Assembly: GCA_030693535.1 (NCBI GenBank)
Contig: JAUYAL010000077.1
Coordinates: forward strand, 1-64,000
Length of the DNA: 64,000 nucleotides
Direction: 5' to 3'
Origin: Methylotenera sp.
Lineage (GTDB): Bacteria; Pseudomonadota; Gammaproteobacteria; Burkholderiales; Methylophilaceae
Below, piece by piece: positions 15,373-25,332 of this stretch. Below the pieces are notes generated by a model. The model saw only the letters and a program-made list of their open reading frames with translations. It was not told where the DNA came from and made no database searches. A program made the position numbers and the translations under genes. Positions within the stretch are counted from its first letter, which is position 1; each line of letters begins with the position of its first letter.

Positions 15373-16362
15373 TCAATCAATCATTGCATCAATAAATTCA
15401 TTTGCATTAAACGGCCGTAAATCATCAATGCCTTCTCCTATGCCTATGTAACGAATCGGAATCGGACGTGCTTCTGCGATTGCTGCTATCACACCACCTT
15501 TTGCTGTGCCGTCGAGTTTGCTGAGCACCAAGCCTGATACACCTAACGCGTCATCAAAGGTTTTAACTTGAGATACTGCATTTTGGCCTGTGTTGGCATC
15601 TAAGACTAGGAGCACTTCGTGTGGTGCGCCAGGCAAGGCTTTATCCATCACACGTTTTACTTTAGCAATTTCATCCATCAAATGCATTTGCGTAGGAAGT
15701 CTTCCAGCGGTATCGGCTAATACAATATCAATATTTTTTGCGATAGCTGAATTGATTGCGTCAAACATCACTGCGGCAGCATCGCCACTGGTTTGAGAAA
15801 CGACATGCACGTTATTGCGCTCACCCCAAATTTGCAATTGTTCACGCGCTGCTGCTCTAAAAGTATCACCTGCAGCAATGAGAACTGATTTACCCTCTGC
15901 TTGAAAAGCATAAGCGAGTTTACCAATAGTAGTTGTTTTTCCTGCACCGTTGACACCCGCAAGCATAATAACAAATGGCTTGTGACTGCTTGTATCTAAT
16001 GGTTTTTCTAGGGGCGAAAGTAGGTCCGACATTGCGGCTTTGAGAGCAACCTTCAGCTGCACGGTATCATCTAAACTTTGTGCTTTTACAAGTTTTTTAA
16101 TGTCGTCTAATAAATTCTTGGTTGCGTTTACGCCAACATCTGAGGTGATAAGAATGGTTTCTAGCTCTTCATAGACATCAGCATCAATTTTTCCCCCACC
16201 AAACAGGCTGGCGAGTTGATTGCCAAATTGTTTGCGCGTTTTGCTAAGACTTTGTTTTAGACGCTCGCTCCAGCTTTTTCTTTGTTCTGAATCAGATGTG
16301 AGCGTTGATTCAAGAACCTGTTCAGGGCTTGACGGTTTGTTTTTTTTGAAAAAATCGAACAT
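15373..16362 (-). CDS. ftsY: signal recognition particle receptor FtsY
   Basis: SRP GTPase receptor of 329 residues that docks ribosome-nascent chain complexes at the inner membrane. The N-terminal acidic A domain is short. The NG domain shows G1 GVNGAGKTTTIGKLA (about 134-148), DTFRAAAREQL, G3 DTAGRLPTQ and TKLDGTAKGG. The tail with IGEGIDDLRPFNANEF is typical of FtsY. It is first in the ftsY-ftsE-ftsX run; gene order is that of many beta- and gammaproteobacteria. Confidence 0.95.
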   Translation of the reverse strand: MFDFFKKNKPSSPEQVLESTLTSDSEQRKSWSERLKQSLSKTRKQFGNQLASLFGGGKIDADVYEELETILITSDVGVNATKNLLDDIKKLVKAQSLDDTVQLKVALKAAMSDLLSPLEKPLDTSSHKPFVIMLAGVNGAGKTTTIGKLAYAFQAEGKSVLIAAGDTFRAAAREQLQIWGERNNVHVVSQTSGDAAAVMFDAINSAIAKNIDIVLADTAGRLPTQMHLMDEIAKVKRVMDKALPGAPHEVLLVLDANTGQNAVSQVKTFDDALGVSGLVLSKLDGTAKGGVIAAIAEARPIPIRYIGIGEGIDDLRPFNANEFIDAMID

Positions 16363-16467
16363 AGCTACTTTATATCTTTGACTAATTTAACAGCTGTCAT
16401 TCTAACTTAATTTTAGGATCAAACTAAGAAGATGCATTGTTGTTTACCTAGGCGCTGACTCAAGGCT

Positions 16468-16908
16468 CTATTTACGCGGACTCTCAAGTAACTCAAAGAT
16501 GCCCATGCCAACTAGCATTGCAAAAAGAAAAACGATGCCTTTGATACTACCTGCGCCAAGCAATACAAATGCAGGTGCAGGGCAAATGCCGACTAAACCC
16601 CAACCTATGCCGAAGATGATGCCGCCAACGACTAGGCGCTTATCAATAATACGTGATGTTGGTATGATTATTGGTAGACCCAAAAAGCTAGTACTGCGCA
16701 TTCCCGCAATTCTAAAGGCGATAAAACCGATAGCAATCGCACCACCCATGACTAGACCTAATGTGGGATCCCACAAGCCAGCTAAATCCAAAAAATCCAA
16801 AACTTTGTCGGGATTTGCCATGCCAGCTAGAATAAGTCCAAAACCAAAAATAAGGCCCGAAAGTAATGCAAAAGTCAGTGTAGTAATGATACTTAAGCGT
16901 TTTTTCAT
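16468..16908 (-). CDS. YeeE/YedE-family sulfur transporter subunit (DUF6691, PmpB-like)
   Basis: A 146-residue membrane protein with four or five hydrophobic segments. It carries LAGMANPDKVLDFLD near the N-terminus and GWGLVGICPAPAF with its cysteine near residue 107, as in the second subunit of paired YeeE/YedE proteins. The family imports thiosulfate or other reduced sulfur species. Its ATG overlaps the stop of the upstream partner by one base, so both should be made together as a complex. The substrate here is not determined. Confidence 0.82.
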   Translation of the reverse strand: MKKRLSIITTLTFALLSGLIFGFGLILAGMANPDKVLDFLDLAGLWDPTLGLVMGGAIAIGFIAFRIAGMRSTSFLGLPIIIPTSRIIDKRLVVGGIIFGIGWGLVGICPAPAFVLLGAGSIKGIVFLFAMLVGMGIFELLESPRK

Positions 16909-17345
16909 TATGATGCTCCAAGCAAATGTCGCATCACGTATACCGTTAAGAAGCCTGTGCTCATAAAGGTCAGAGTGGCGACAATGGATCTAGGTGAAAA
17001 TCGTGAGATGCCGCAGACGCCGTGACCACTGGTGCAACCTGAGCCGAGGCGGGCGCCAAAGCCAACGATAAGTCCAGCAAACGCTAGCAGACCATAACTT
17101 GCATCAATTTTTATTTCAGGCAGTGCTGCGAATAATAGCCAGATAACTGGTGCGATGATTAAACCAGCCGTAAAGGCTATACGCCAGCCAACATCGTGCA
17201 TAACGGGTCTGAATAAGCCCCCGATAATGCCAGTGATGCCCGCGATACGCCCATTAATCAGTATGAATAATGCTGCAGAAATGCCAATCAATGCGCCACC
17301 AGTCAGCGCAGTCCAAGGGGTGAAGTTATTCCAGTCAATTAACAT
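16908..17345 (-). CDS. YeeE/YedE-family sulfur transporter subunit (PmpA-like)
   Basis: A 145-residue membrane protein with four hydrophobic segments and the conserved GSGCTSGHGVCGISR motif (about residues 102-116) carrying two cysteines, which in this family line the path of thiosulfate or a related sulfur donor. It precedes and overlaps the PmpB-like gene. The pair lies between ftsY and the porin gene, on the same strand as both, without a close terminator. Confidence 0.83.
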   Translation of the reverse strand: MLIDWNNFTPWTALTGGALIGISAALFILINGRIAGITGIIGGLFRPVMHDVGWRIAFTAGLIIAPVIWLLFAALPEIKIDASYGLLAFAGLIVGFGARLGSGCTSGHGVCGISRFSPRSIVATLTFMSTGFLTVYVMRHLLGAS

Positions 17346-17435
17346 AGTTTGTGGTTGCCATTATTTAGATAGCTGTAAATGAAAAGAAGCCGCACACATT
17401 TTAGTGCGACCTTATTTTGCAAAGTATAACTTAAA

Positions 17436-18716
17436 TTAAAGCTGCCAACCGTAGGCAATGCCGAATGAGTCTTCATACATTTTTAGGTTGGCGTTGCCAC
17501 CGCCGAAGCCAGGTGGATTTCCTGGAGGAATAGAACCGTTGCCGTTAACTTTTTCTTCAAATGCGTGCATGTAAGCAAATGATAATTCTGATTTATTTGC
17601 TAAAACCCAAGTTGCGCCTAATGTTGCATGGTCTTGAACGACACCAGGTGCTAAGAGATTAAATAAAGTTTCACTGTTAAGAATTGGCTGGGTTGAATGG
17701 TTGTAGCCTGCCCGTACAGTTAGGATCTCATTACAGGCATAACTAGCCCCAATTTTAAGCGCAGTCACATCACGCCAAGCAAAGCCTGGACCATTGTTTG
17801 AACCAAGTGGATTGCGATTAACCAGCAGATTATTAATTGAATTGCCAACTGAAGCGACGTCGCTGTATTCAATGCGTTGTAAGTCTGCAGCTAATGTAAG
17901 TGCAGGTGTAGCTTTTACTGCAATACCTAAGCCATAACTTGCAGGAATATCAAAATCGCCACCTTCAGCAAATAAGCCCTTGTATTTATCAAATTTGCTC
18001 ATGTAGGTTTTGCTTTGGTAAGTAGCGCCTAAAGTGACGTTGTTGTTAACTTGCCCAATCCAGCCGATGTGAACACCCGCGCCATAAGATGAGTCGTAGC
18101 CCTTATTGGTTACATTATTCGGTGAGAGTGATGTTTGTTGAGGCGACCCCACAGGAGCAGTGAAGTTTTGCAAACCTTTTGCTTTAAAACGTTGATAAGC
18201 CATGTTAATTGAAACACCAATTGTATTTGAGGGTGTAACATTCCATGTAACGGTTGGTGCAATAAATAGTTGAATTAAATCAATGCCAGCAGGCGTTGTG
18301 CCTAGTAGTGGGATTGCTTTTTTATAGTCTGTATTCATGCCACCATTACCATATACACTCACGCCTAAAGTAACTTCAGGGCTAATTACTCGGTTGTAGC
18401 CGAACTCTGGAATTAGGAAGTTTTCCGTATCATTTGCATCATATTTACCATCAACGCCTGGAAAAATATTTCCTGAAATATTAGATTCACGTTGTGGTCT
18501 AAACCAAGTCATCCCAAAATCAACGCGATTCCCAATCAAGCCCATCCCTGCTGGGTTGGTAGCAGCAGCTAGTGCATCTTGTGGTAAAGCAATACCCACA
18601 CCACCCATGCCTTGAGATTTTATGCCATAGCCGTGTGCAAAATAGCCGTCAGTAGCACTTGCATCTGCAGAGGCAATTAGAACAAGTAGAGGTAAAAGTT
18701 TTTGTGAGACTTTCAT
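17436..18716 (-). CDS. FadL/OmpP1-family outer-membrane transporter
   Basis: A 426-residue outer-membrane beta-barrel of the FadL/TodX group, which takes up hydrophobic molecules such as long-chain fatty acids or aromatics. A signal peptide ends near residue 22 (ADASA). The N-terminal hatch motif follows: GYGIKSQGMGGVGIA and ALAAATNPAGM. Alternating strands run to the terminal WQL with an aromatic residue near the end, as barrels require for assembly. It stands upstream of the sulfur transporter pair on the same strand but is 90 bases away. The substrate cannot be read from sequence. Confidence 0.87.
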   Translation of the reverse strand: MKVSQKLLPLLVLIASADASATDGYFAHGYGIKSQGMGGVGIALPQDALAAATNPAGMGLIGNRVDFGMTWFRPQRESNISGNIFPGVDGKYDANDTENFLIPEFGYNRVISPEVTLGVSVYGNGGMNTDYKKAIPLLGTTPAGIDLIQLFIAPTVTWNVTPSNTIGVSINMAYQRFKAKGLQNFTAPVGSPQQTSLSPNNVTNKGYDSSYGAGVHIGWIGQVNNNVTLGATYQSKTYMSKFDKYKGLFAEGGDFDIPASYGLGIAVKATPALTLAADLQRIEYSDVASVGNSINNLLVNRNPLGSNNGPGFAWRDVTALKIGASYACNEILTVRAGYNHSTQPILNSETLFNLLAPGVVQDHATLGATWVLANKSELSFAYMHAFEEKVNGNGSIPPGNPPGFGGGNANLKMYEDSFGIAYGWQL

Positions 18717-18940
18717 TGAGATGCCTTTAATTTAGTAACGATATTTTTTTGAGGTGAGCACTTTATCAAGTAACACTAATAAGTGAAAATACTTTATTGC
18801 TATAAGCTTATAATTATTGAATTGCGGACTAAATTCCCTCATCATTCGAATGATAAAAAATAAGACATGAACTAACAAGTTAACTTCTATGTCACATGGC
18901 TAGTTTGATAAAGTGAGCGACTGGATATTATTTGTCGAGA

Positions 18941-18946
18941 TATAAT
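18941..18946 (+). promoter_or_regulatory. candidate -10 box for the M16 peptidase gene
   Basis: TATAAT lies 42 bases before the ATG at 18988. No good -35 is seen at 16-18 bases, so this is a weak call. The 271-base divergent gap (18717-18987) also contains a palindrome ATAAGCTTAT but no other clear signal. Confidence 0.3.
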
Positions 18947-18987
18947 TCGTGAAGTTAATGTTTAATAAAAATATGGAGTAGTGAAGC

Positions 18988-20349
18988 ATGCGTATTGAAA
19001 GTTTATTGATTTTTATGCTGGCAATGCCTATCACAGCCTTTGCAGATGTATCAATTCAGGAATTTAAGCTTAACAACGGCTTGAAGCTTGTGGTGCAAGA
19101 GGACCACCGTTCGCCAGTTGTTGTTTCCCAGGTCTGGTACCGCGCTGGCAGCATAGATGAAGTGAATGGCAAGACTGGTGTTGCTCACGTGTTGGAGCAC
19201 ATGATGTTTAAGGGTACAAAGAATGTGCCCTCTGGACAATTCTCACGCCTGATTGCGGAGGCAGGAGGTAAAGAAAATGCTTTTACCAGCGCGGATTACA
19301 CGTGTTATTTCCAGCAACTTGAAAAATCAAATTTACCGCTAGCATTTAAGTTAGAAGCTGATCGTATGATGAATTTGAACTTAACTAAAGAAGAGTTTGA
19401 AAAGGAAATCAAAGTCGTTATGGAAGAGCGACGCTGGCGCACTGATGATAAGCCTCAATCCATGGTGAATGAAGCTTTTCATGGCGCGGTTTATCGTGCA
19501 CATCCATACGCTCGACCTGTGATTGGTTTTATGAACGACCTAGAGAATATGACTTATGAAGATACGCGCGAGTGGTATAACCGTTGGTATGCCCCAAATA
19601 ACGCAACGATAGTGGTTGTAGGTGATGTAAAAGCACAAGATGTCTATCAATTGGCAAAACAGCATTTTGGTAAACTTAAACCAAAAGTATTACCAGCAAG
19701 AAAGCCGCAAGTAGAGCCAGCACAAATTGGTGAGCGTCGCGTTGTGGTAAAGGCGCCTGCAAAACAATCTTATTTGCTCATGGGGTATCATGTGCCATCG
19801 CTTAAAGATGTCAATCAAGATTGGGAGCCTTATGCGCTCGAAGTGCTCGCAGGCGTACTGAGCGGAAATTCTGCTGCTCGGTTAAATCAAAAACTAGTGC
19901 GCGAAACGCAATTGGCGGTAGATGTGAGTGCGGGTTATGACCTGCTGTCACGAGGACGATTAAGCTTATTTGCGCTTGATGGTACTCCAAGTGAAGGTAA
20001 AACTGTCGCTGAACTTGAAGCGGGATTGTTGCAGCAAATTGAAAGAATTAAAGAATCAGGCGTTACAGTAGAAGAGTTAGACCGCGTAAAAGCTGGTGTA
20101 ATTGCGGCCGATGTTTATCAACGTGATTCTATGTTTTATCAAGCGATGCAAATTGGGACGGTGGAAACGATAGGATTTCCCTGGCAAATTTTAAATGATT
20201 ATCCACAAAAATTACGGGCAGTAACACCAGAGCAAGTGCAGGCAGTCGCTAAGAAATATTTATTAAAAGACAATTTAACTATCGCCACACTAGATCCGCA
20301 ACCGATTGACCCAAATGCTAAGCCCCAAGGCAAACCCCATGTACATTAA
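18988..20349 (+). CDS. M16-family zinc metallopeptidase (active subunit)
   Basis: A secreted or periplasmic peptidase of 453 residues with a signal peptide (about 1-19). The inverted zinc motif HVLEH (residues 67-71) and a glutamate about 75 residues later in VVMEERRWR complete the active site of the M16 (insulinase/processing peptidase) family. The C-terminal half is the inactive M16 repeat, and its R/Y substrate motif is weak here. The next gene encodes a partner with the reverse pattern, so the two probably form a heterodimer like mitochondrial processing peptidase. Natural substrates are unknown. Confidence 0.9.
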   Translation: MRIESLLIFMLAMPITAFADVSIQEFKLNNGLKLVVQEDHRSPVVVSQVWYRAGSIDEVNGKTGVAHVLEHMMFKGTKNVPSGQFSRLIAEAGGKENAFTSADYTCYFQQLEKSNLPLAFKLEADRMMNLNLTKEEFEKEIKVVMEERRWRTDDKPQSMVNEAFHGAVYRAHPYARPVIGFMNDLENMTYEDTREWYNRWYAPNNATIVVVGDVKAQDVYQLAKQHFGKLKPKVLPARKPQVEPAQIGERRVVVKAPAKQSYLLMGYHVPSLKDVNQDWEPYALEVLAGVLSGNSAARLNQKLVRETQLAVDVSAGYDLLSRGRLSLFALDGTPSEGKTVAELEAGLLQQIERIKESGVTVEELDRVKAGVIAADVYQRDSMFYQAMQIGTVETIGFPWQILNDYPQKLRAVTPEQVQAVAKKYLLKDNLTIATLDPQPIDPNAKPQGKPHVH

Positions 20350-20351
20350 GT

Positions 20352-20457
20352 GTAAATCTCAAATTGCGTCGCAATACGTTGTCGTGAAAAATCTCGTGTA
20401 TAAATACGTAAACGTCGGCTTCCCACGCTTAGTCTCGCTTAGCAATTTGAAATTTAC
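20352..20457. repeat. stem-flanked intergenic element A
   Basis: Arms GTAAATCTCAAATTGC (20352-20367) and GCAATTTGAAATTTAC (20442-20457) pair with one mismatch across a 74-base centre. The centre holds GTCGTGAAAAATCTCG and further on TCTCGCTT, motifs shared with the element at 42825-42908, whose arms have a different sequence. It starts two bases after a stop codon. Terminator, RNA stabiliser or small non-autonomous element are all possible. Confidence 0.55.
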
Positions 20458-20520
20458 CTAGGTCATCAATTTTTAGGCCCGTCATTCCAGTGCAGGCTAA
20501 AATCCAGTTAAGGTAGTTAA

Positions 20521-21834
20521 ATGAAAAAAATTCAAATTTTAATTCTAGTAGTAAGTAGCTTAGTTGCATTTAACGTGAATGCTGCCGTCAAAATTCAGCA
20601 ATGGCAAACATCCACAGGCGCCGAAGTTTATTTTGTTGAAAATCATGATTTGCCAATCGTTGATTTAAGCGTAAGTTTTTCTGCTGGCAGTGTTCGCGAC
20701 ACTGCGGAAAAATCTGGCGTAGCAGGTATTACCAAACACCTAATGACACTTGGTGCAGCAGGTATGACCGATGAAGTGATTGCCAATAAGATAGCTGATA
20801 TTGGAGCAATTTTAAGCGGGAATTTTGATTCAGACCGTGCTGAGTTTAAGCTACGTACTTTAAGTAGCACGAGTGAGCAAAAGCAAGCTTTAGACATATT
20901 TGCTAAAGTACTACAGCAGCCAGATTTTCCTGACGCGGTATTAACGCGTGAAAAAGCACGGATTATTTCTAGCTTGCAAGAATCTGCAACACAACCAGAA
21001 AGTATTTCAAATAAAGCCTTTATGTCGGCGATATACGGTATGCATTCTTACAGTTTAGATGAAAGTGGTGAAGTCGACACTGTAAGTAAAATCAAGCGTG
21101 AAGACCTGCAAGATTTTTACAATAAACATTATGGCGCAAAAGGCGCTGTGATTGCCATGATTGGCGATTTAACACGTGAGCAAGCAAGTAGTATTGCTGA
21201 AAATGTCAGTAGTAACATGCCTAAATCTGCTGAACTTGCCTCTATTGCAAACGTTCAGTTGCCCGTCAAACCAATAGCGCAGCGTATTGCGCATCCTGCA
21301 TCCCAATCACACATTTTGTTAGGTTATCCTGGCATAAAGCGTGGCGACCCTGATTTATTTCCCTTGTACGTTGGTAATTATATTTTGGGAGGGGGCGGAT
21401 TTGTATCGCGACTAACTGAAGAAGTCCGTGAAAAGCGGGGCCTTGTATACAGCGTTTATAGCTACTTTATGCCTATGGCTGATCTAGGTCCTTTTCAAAT
21501 TGGTTTCCAAACAAAAAAAGATCAAGCAAATGATGCGCTTAAATTAGTGAATGAGACTTTAGATAAATTTCTTAAGCATGGCGTGACTAAAGCTGAATTG
21601 AAAGCAGCAAAAGCCAATATTATTGGTGGATTTCCTATGCGAATAGACAGTAATAGTAAGATTCTAGATTATCTGGCGATTATAGGTTTTTATAAGTTAC
21701 CACTTAATTACTTGGATGAATACAACAAAAAAGTCGCTGGAGTGACTGCAGAACAGATTAAAGAGGCATTTAATCGCAGACTGAAACCTGAGAATTTTGT
21801 TACAGTAATAGTGGGAGACCCAGACGCCAAATAA
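20521..21834 (+). CDS. M16-family peptidase homologue (non-catalytic subunit)
   Basis: A 437-residue secreted M16 protein (signal peptide about 1-21) that lacks the HxxEH zinc motif; the matching position reads GITKHLMTLG. Its C-terminal half keeps the R/Y substrate-binding pattern (EVREKRGLVYSVYSY, about residues 300-314) and the glycine-rich ILGGGGFVSRL. It therefore complements the active partner upstream. The pair is typical of proteobacteria, located before rsmD-coaD. A 171-base gap with an inverted-repeat element separates the two genes. Confidence 0.88.
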   Translation: MKKIQILILVVSSLVAFNVNAAVKIQQWQTSTGAEVYFVENHDLPIVDLSVSFSAGSVRDTAEKSGVAGITKHLMTLGAAGMTDEVIANKIADIGAILSGNFDSDRAEFKLRTLSSTSEQKQALDIFAKVLQQPDFPDAVLTREKARIISSLQESATQPESISNKAFMSAIYGMHSYSLDESGEVDTVSKIKREDLQDFYNKHYGAKGAVIAMIGDLTREQASSIAENVSSNMPKSAELASIANVQLPVKPIAQRIAHPASQSHILLGYPGIKRGDPDLFPLYVGNYILGGGGFVSRLTEEVREKRGLVYSVYSYFMPMADLGPFQIGFQTKKDQANDALKLVNETLDKFLKHGVTKAELKAAKANIIGGFPMRIDSNSKILDYLAIIGFYKLPLNYLDEYNKKVAGVTAEQIKEAFNRRLKPENFVTVIVGDPDAK

Positions 21835-21864
21835 TTGATGGTAATATTACGCTAGGATTGACGT

Positions 21865-21900
21865 CCTTGTCGCGATTTACACAAAGGCTTCGCGACAAGG
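21865..21900. repeat. inverted repeat after the second M16 gene
   Basis: CCTTGTCGCG (21865-21874) pairs perfectly with CGCGACAAGG (21891-21900) across 16 bases. There is no T-run, so it is not a classic terminator. It may act in RNA processing or be an interspersed palindrome. Confidence 0.5.
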
Positions 21901-21941
21901 ATGCCTCTACCACAAAAAATGTAAAGAAGGTTTATTAGGCT

Positions 21942-23270
<1,329 letters not shown>

Positions 23271-23282
23271 CAAGGATCTAAT

Positions 23283-23672
23283 ATGCGTATGCTACACACA
23301 ATGCTTCGAGTGGGAAATTTGGAGCGCTCCATTAAATTCTATACTGAAGTTTTAGGGATGAAAGTGCTACGTCAGCATGATTTTCCTGAAGGAAAATTTA
23401 GCTTAGTTTTTTTGGGTTATGGCTCAGAAAGTGAAAATACAGTATTAGAGCTTACTTATAATTATGGCGTTGAAAGTTACGAGATGGGTAAAGCTTACGG
23501 ACATATTGCATTAGAAGTAGATGATGCCTTGAAAGCCTGCGAAGCCGTCAAAATCGCTGGTGGCAAAGTGGTGCGTGAGGCTGGGCCAATGATGCACGGC
23601 ACAACGGTGATTGCCTTTGTGGAGGATCCGGATGGTTACAAAGTTGAATTTATTCAGGCAGGTACTTTTTAG
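23283..23672 (+). CDS. gloA: lactoylglutathione lyase (glyoxalase I)
   Basis: Converts the hemithioacetal of methylglyoxal and glutathione to S-lactoylglutathione. The 129 residues match GloA in length and carry the four metal ligands: His5 (MLHTMLRV), Glu in VLELTYNYG (about 57), His in YGHIALEV (about 75) and Glu in YKVEFIQ (about 123). The pattern is that of nickel-type bacterial enzymes. An AAGGATC ribosome-binding site precedes the ATG. It is probably co-transcribed with the ferredoxin gene. Confidence 0.93.
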   Translation: MRMLHTMLRVGNLERSIKFYTEVLGMKVLRQHDFPEGKFSLVFLGYGSESENTVLELTYNYGVESYEMGKAYGHIALEVDDALKACEAVKIAGGKVVREAGPMMHGTTVIAFVEDPDGYKVEFIQAGTF

Positions 23673-23697
23673 TTAAAGCATCGACATCAATAAGTTC

Positions 23698-23958
23698 ATG
23701 ACATGGTTCTTATATTTATTAGAATGCAATAACGGCGCATACTACGCGGGCATTACTAATGATTTAGATGCTAGGTTTATCGCACATGCGTCAGGCAAAG
23801 GTGCACGCTACACTCGGGCCAATCCGCCCATTAAAATCATTGCTTCAAAAGCATATCCAGATCGTTCAACTGCAAGTATCGCTGAAGCTCAATTAAAAAA
23901 CTTACCAAGAAATAAAAAACTTCAATATTTTAATGATTTATTGGAACTTGTTATCTAA
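23698..23958 (+). CDS. GIY-YIG domain protein (UPF0213 type)
   Basis: An 86-residue single-domain protein with the GIY-YIG nuclease core: [20 protein letters not shown] at the N-terminus (Y-x-Y and AGITND), an arginine in [16 protein letters not shown], and a glutamate in [10 protein letters not shown]. Such small proteins are widespread and annotated as excinuclease-like, with no defined role; some act on branched or damaged DNA. The next gene begins with no intervening base, so the two are translationally close, though functionally unlike. Confidence 0.85.
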   Translation: MTWFLYLLECNNGAYYAGITNDLDARFIAHASGKGARYTRANPPIKIIASKAYPDRSTASIAEAQLKNLPRNKKLQYFNDLLELVI

Positions 23959-25329
23959 ATGTTGATTCGTAGTCAGATATCAGGTTTAACTTGGCCATCT
24001 ATTCCATTACCCGCTGATGCGATGTTATTAGCTTTGCAGTTTCAATTAGAGCAAAGTCAGTGGTGGACATTAGAGCAGATTCAACATCATCAACTTTTGC
24101 AAGCTAAGTCATTGTTGGTTCATGCTGTAGCAACGGTCCCATATTACAAACAGACAATTCCACAAAGTATGATGGAATCAGTAGATGATTTAGATTGGGC
24201 ACTTTGGCAATCTATTCCAATTTTAGAAAGAAAAGATGTACAAGAGCATTCACAAAATCTTATTAGCAAAGCGATTCCACAAAGTCATCAGCCAGTAGGA
24301 ATAGGCATGACATCAGGATCCACGGGCCGGCCAATAAGTTTGATGCGTACTAAAATCACCAGCATTATGTGGGATGCATTTACATTACGTACACATCTTT
24401 GGTACGACCGTAATCTATCCAAAAAAAGAGCTGCCATTAAATACTTCGAGAGTGGCGTAGCTATCGCACCTTTAGGCGCACAGCAGTTGGGTTGGGGCAG
24501 TGCTTCAGATATGTTTTTGCCACAAGGTGAAGTAGTCGCCTTAAATGTTTCTACCCCTATTCAAGAGCAAGTGCAGTGGTTACTCAAAGAGCAGCCAGAT
24601 TATTTGGTGAGTTACCCAAGCAACTTAACGGCGATTGCAGAGCACTGTATTCGGGGCGGTATTGCGTTGCCAAATTTAAGAGAATTAGCAACGATTGGCG
24701 AACTACTTTGTGACGAGCAAAGAAATGTTTGTCGTGAAGCTTTTGGATTGGAAATCATTGATACCTATAGCGCAGAAGAGGTTGGCTATATTGCTATGCA
24801 ATGCCCATTAAATCAGCATCTTCATATGCAATCTGAGAATGTATTAGTTGAGGTGATTGATGATGATGGTAACCCATGTAAGTCAGGTGAAATTGGGCGA
24901 GTAATAATTACTACATTACATAATTTTGCTAAGCCGCTAATTCGATATGCTATTGGTGACTATGCCAAAGTTGGTGAGCCATGTGAGTGCGGACGTGGTT
25001 TGCCAGTGCTAAAAAAGGTGATGGGTAGGGCTCGCAATATGTTTGTGAAACCTGATGGCTCATATTTCTGGCCAAGTTTTCCTAAAGTAGCCCCTGAGTT
25101 TTATGCTCAATTGCCTAAAGTGCGGCAATATCAATACGTGCAAAAAGCAATTGATTGGATAGAAATAAGGATAGCAGTGAATGCAAGATATTCTGAAAGT
25201 ATTGAGCAGGTCTTCGCAGAAGCTACAAGAAAAGAGTTTGGGTATCCTTATAGAGTTACATTCCTTTACCTAAATGAAATTGCGCATTCAAAATATCAAA
25301 AATATGAAGAGTTTTTATCTGAAATATAA
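23959..25329 (+). CDS. PaaK-like adenylate-forming ligase
   Basis: A 456-residue member of the phenylacetate-CoA ligase branch of adenylate-forming enzymes, which activate a carboxylic acid as acyl-AMP and usually pass it to CoA. Motifs: the phosphate loop TSGSTGRPISL (about 117-127), DTYSAEEVGYIAMQC (about 271-285), the hinge-type IGDYAKVG and GRARNMFVKPDGS (about 356-368). The protein is slightly longer than PaaK at the N-terminus. No phenylacetate catabolic genes are nearby. It converges, three bases apart, on a cytochrome P450 gene followed by an acyltransferase, suggesting a small biosynthetic route to an unknown acylated product. Confidence 0.75.
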   Translation: MLIRSQISGLTWPSIPLPADAMLLALQFQLEQSQWWTLEQIQHHQLLQAKSLLVHAVATVPYYKQTIPQSMMESVDDLDWALWQSIPILERKDVQEHSQNLISKAIPQSHQPVGIGMTSGSTGRPISLMRTKITSIMWDAFTLRTHLWYDRNLSKKRAAIKYFESGVAIAPLGAQQLGWGSASDMFLPQGEVVALNVSTPIQEQVQWLLKEQPDYLVSYPSNLTAIAEHCIRGGIALPNLRELATIGELLCDEQRNVCREAFGLEIIDTYSAEEVGYIAMQCPLNQHLHMQSENVLVEVIDDDGNPCKSGEIGRVIITTLHNFAKPLIRYAIGDYAKVGEPCECGRGLPVLKKVMGRARNMFVKPDGSYFWPSFPKVAPEFYAQLPKVRQYQYVQKAIDWIEIRIAVNARYSESIEQVFAEATRKEFGYPYRVTFLYLNEIAHSKYQKYEEFLSEI

Positions 25330-25332
25330 GGC

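Noticed and set aside
16499..16966. Long plus-strand open frame across the PmpB-like gene
   Set aside because: Low-complexity composition (P, K, I, M) typical of an antisense shadow of membrane helices.
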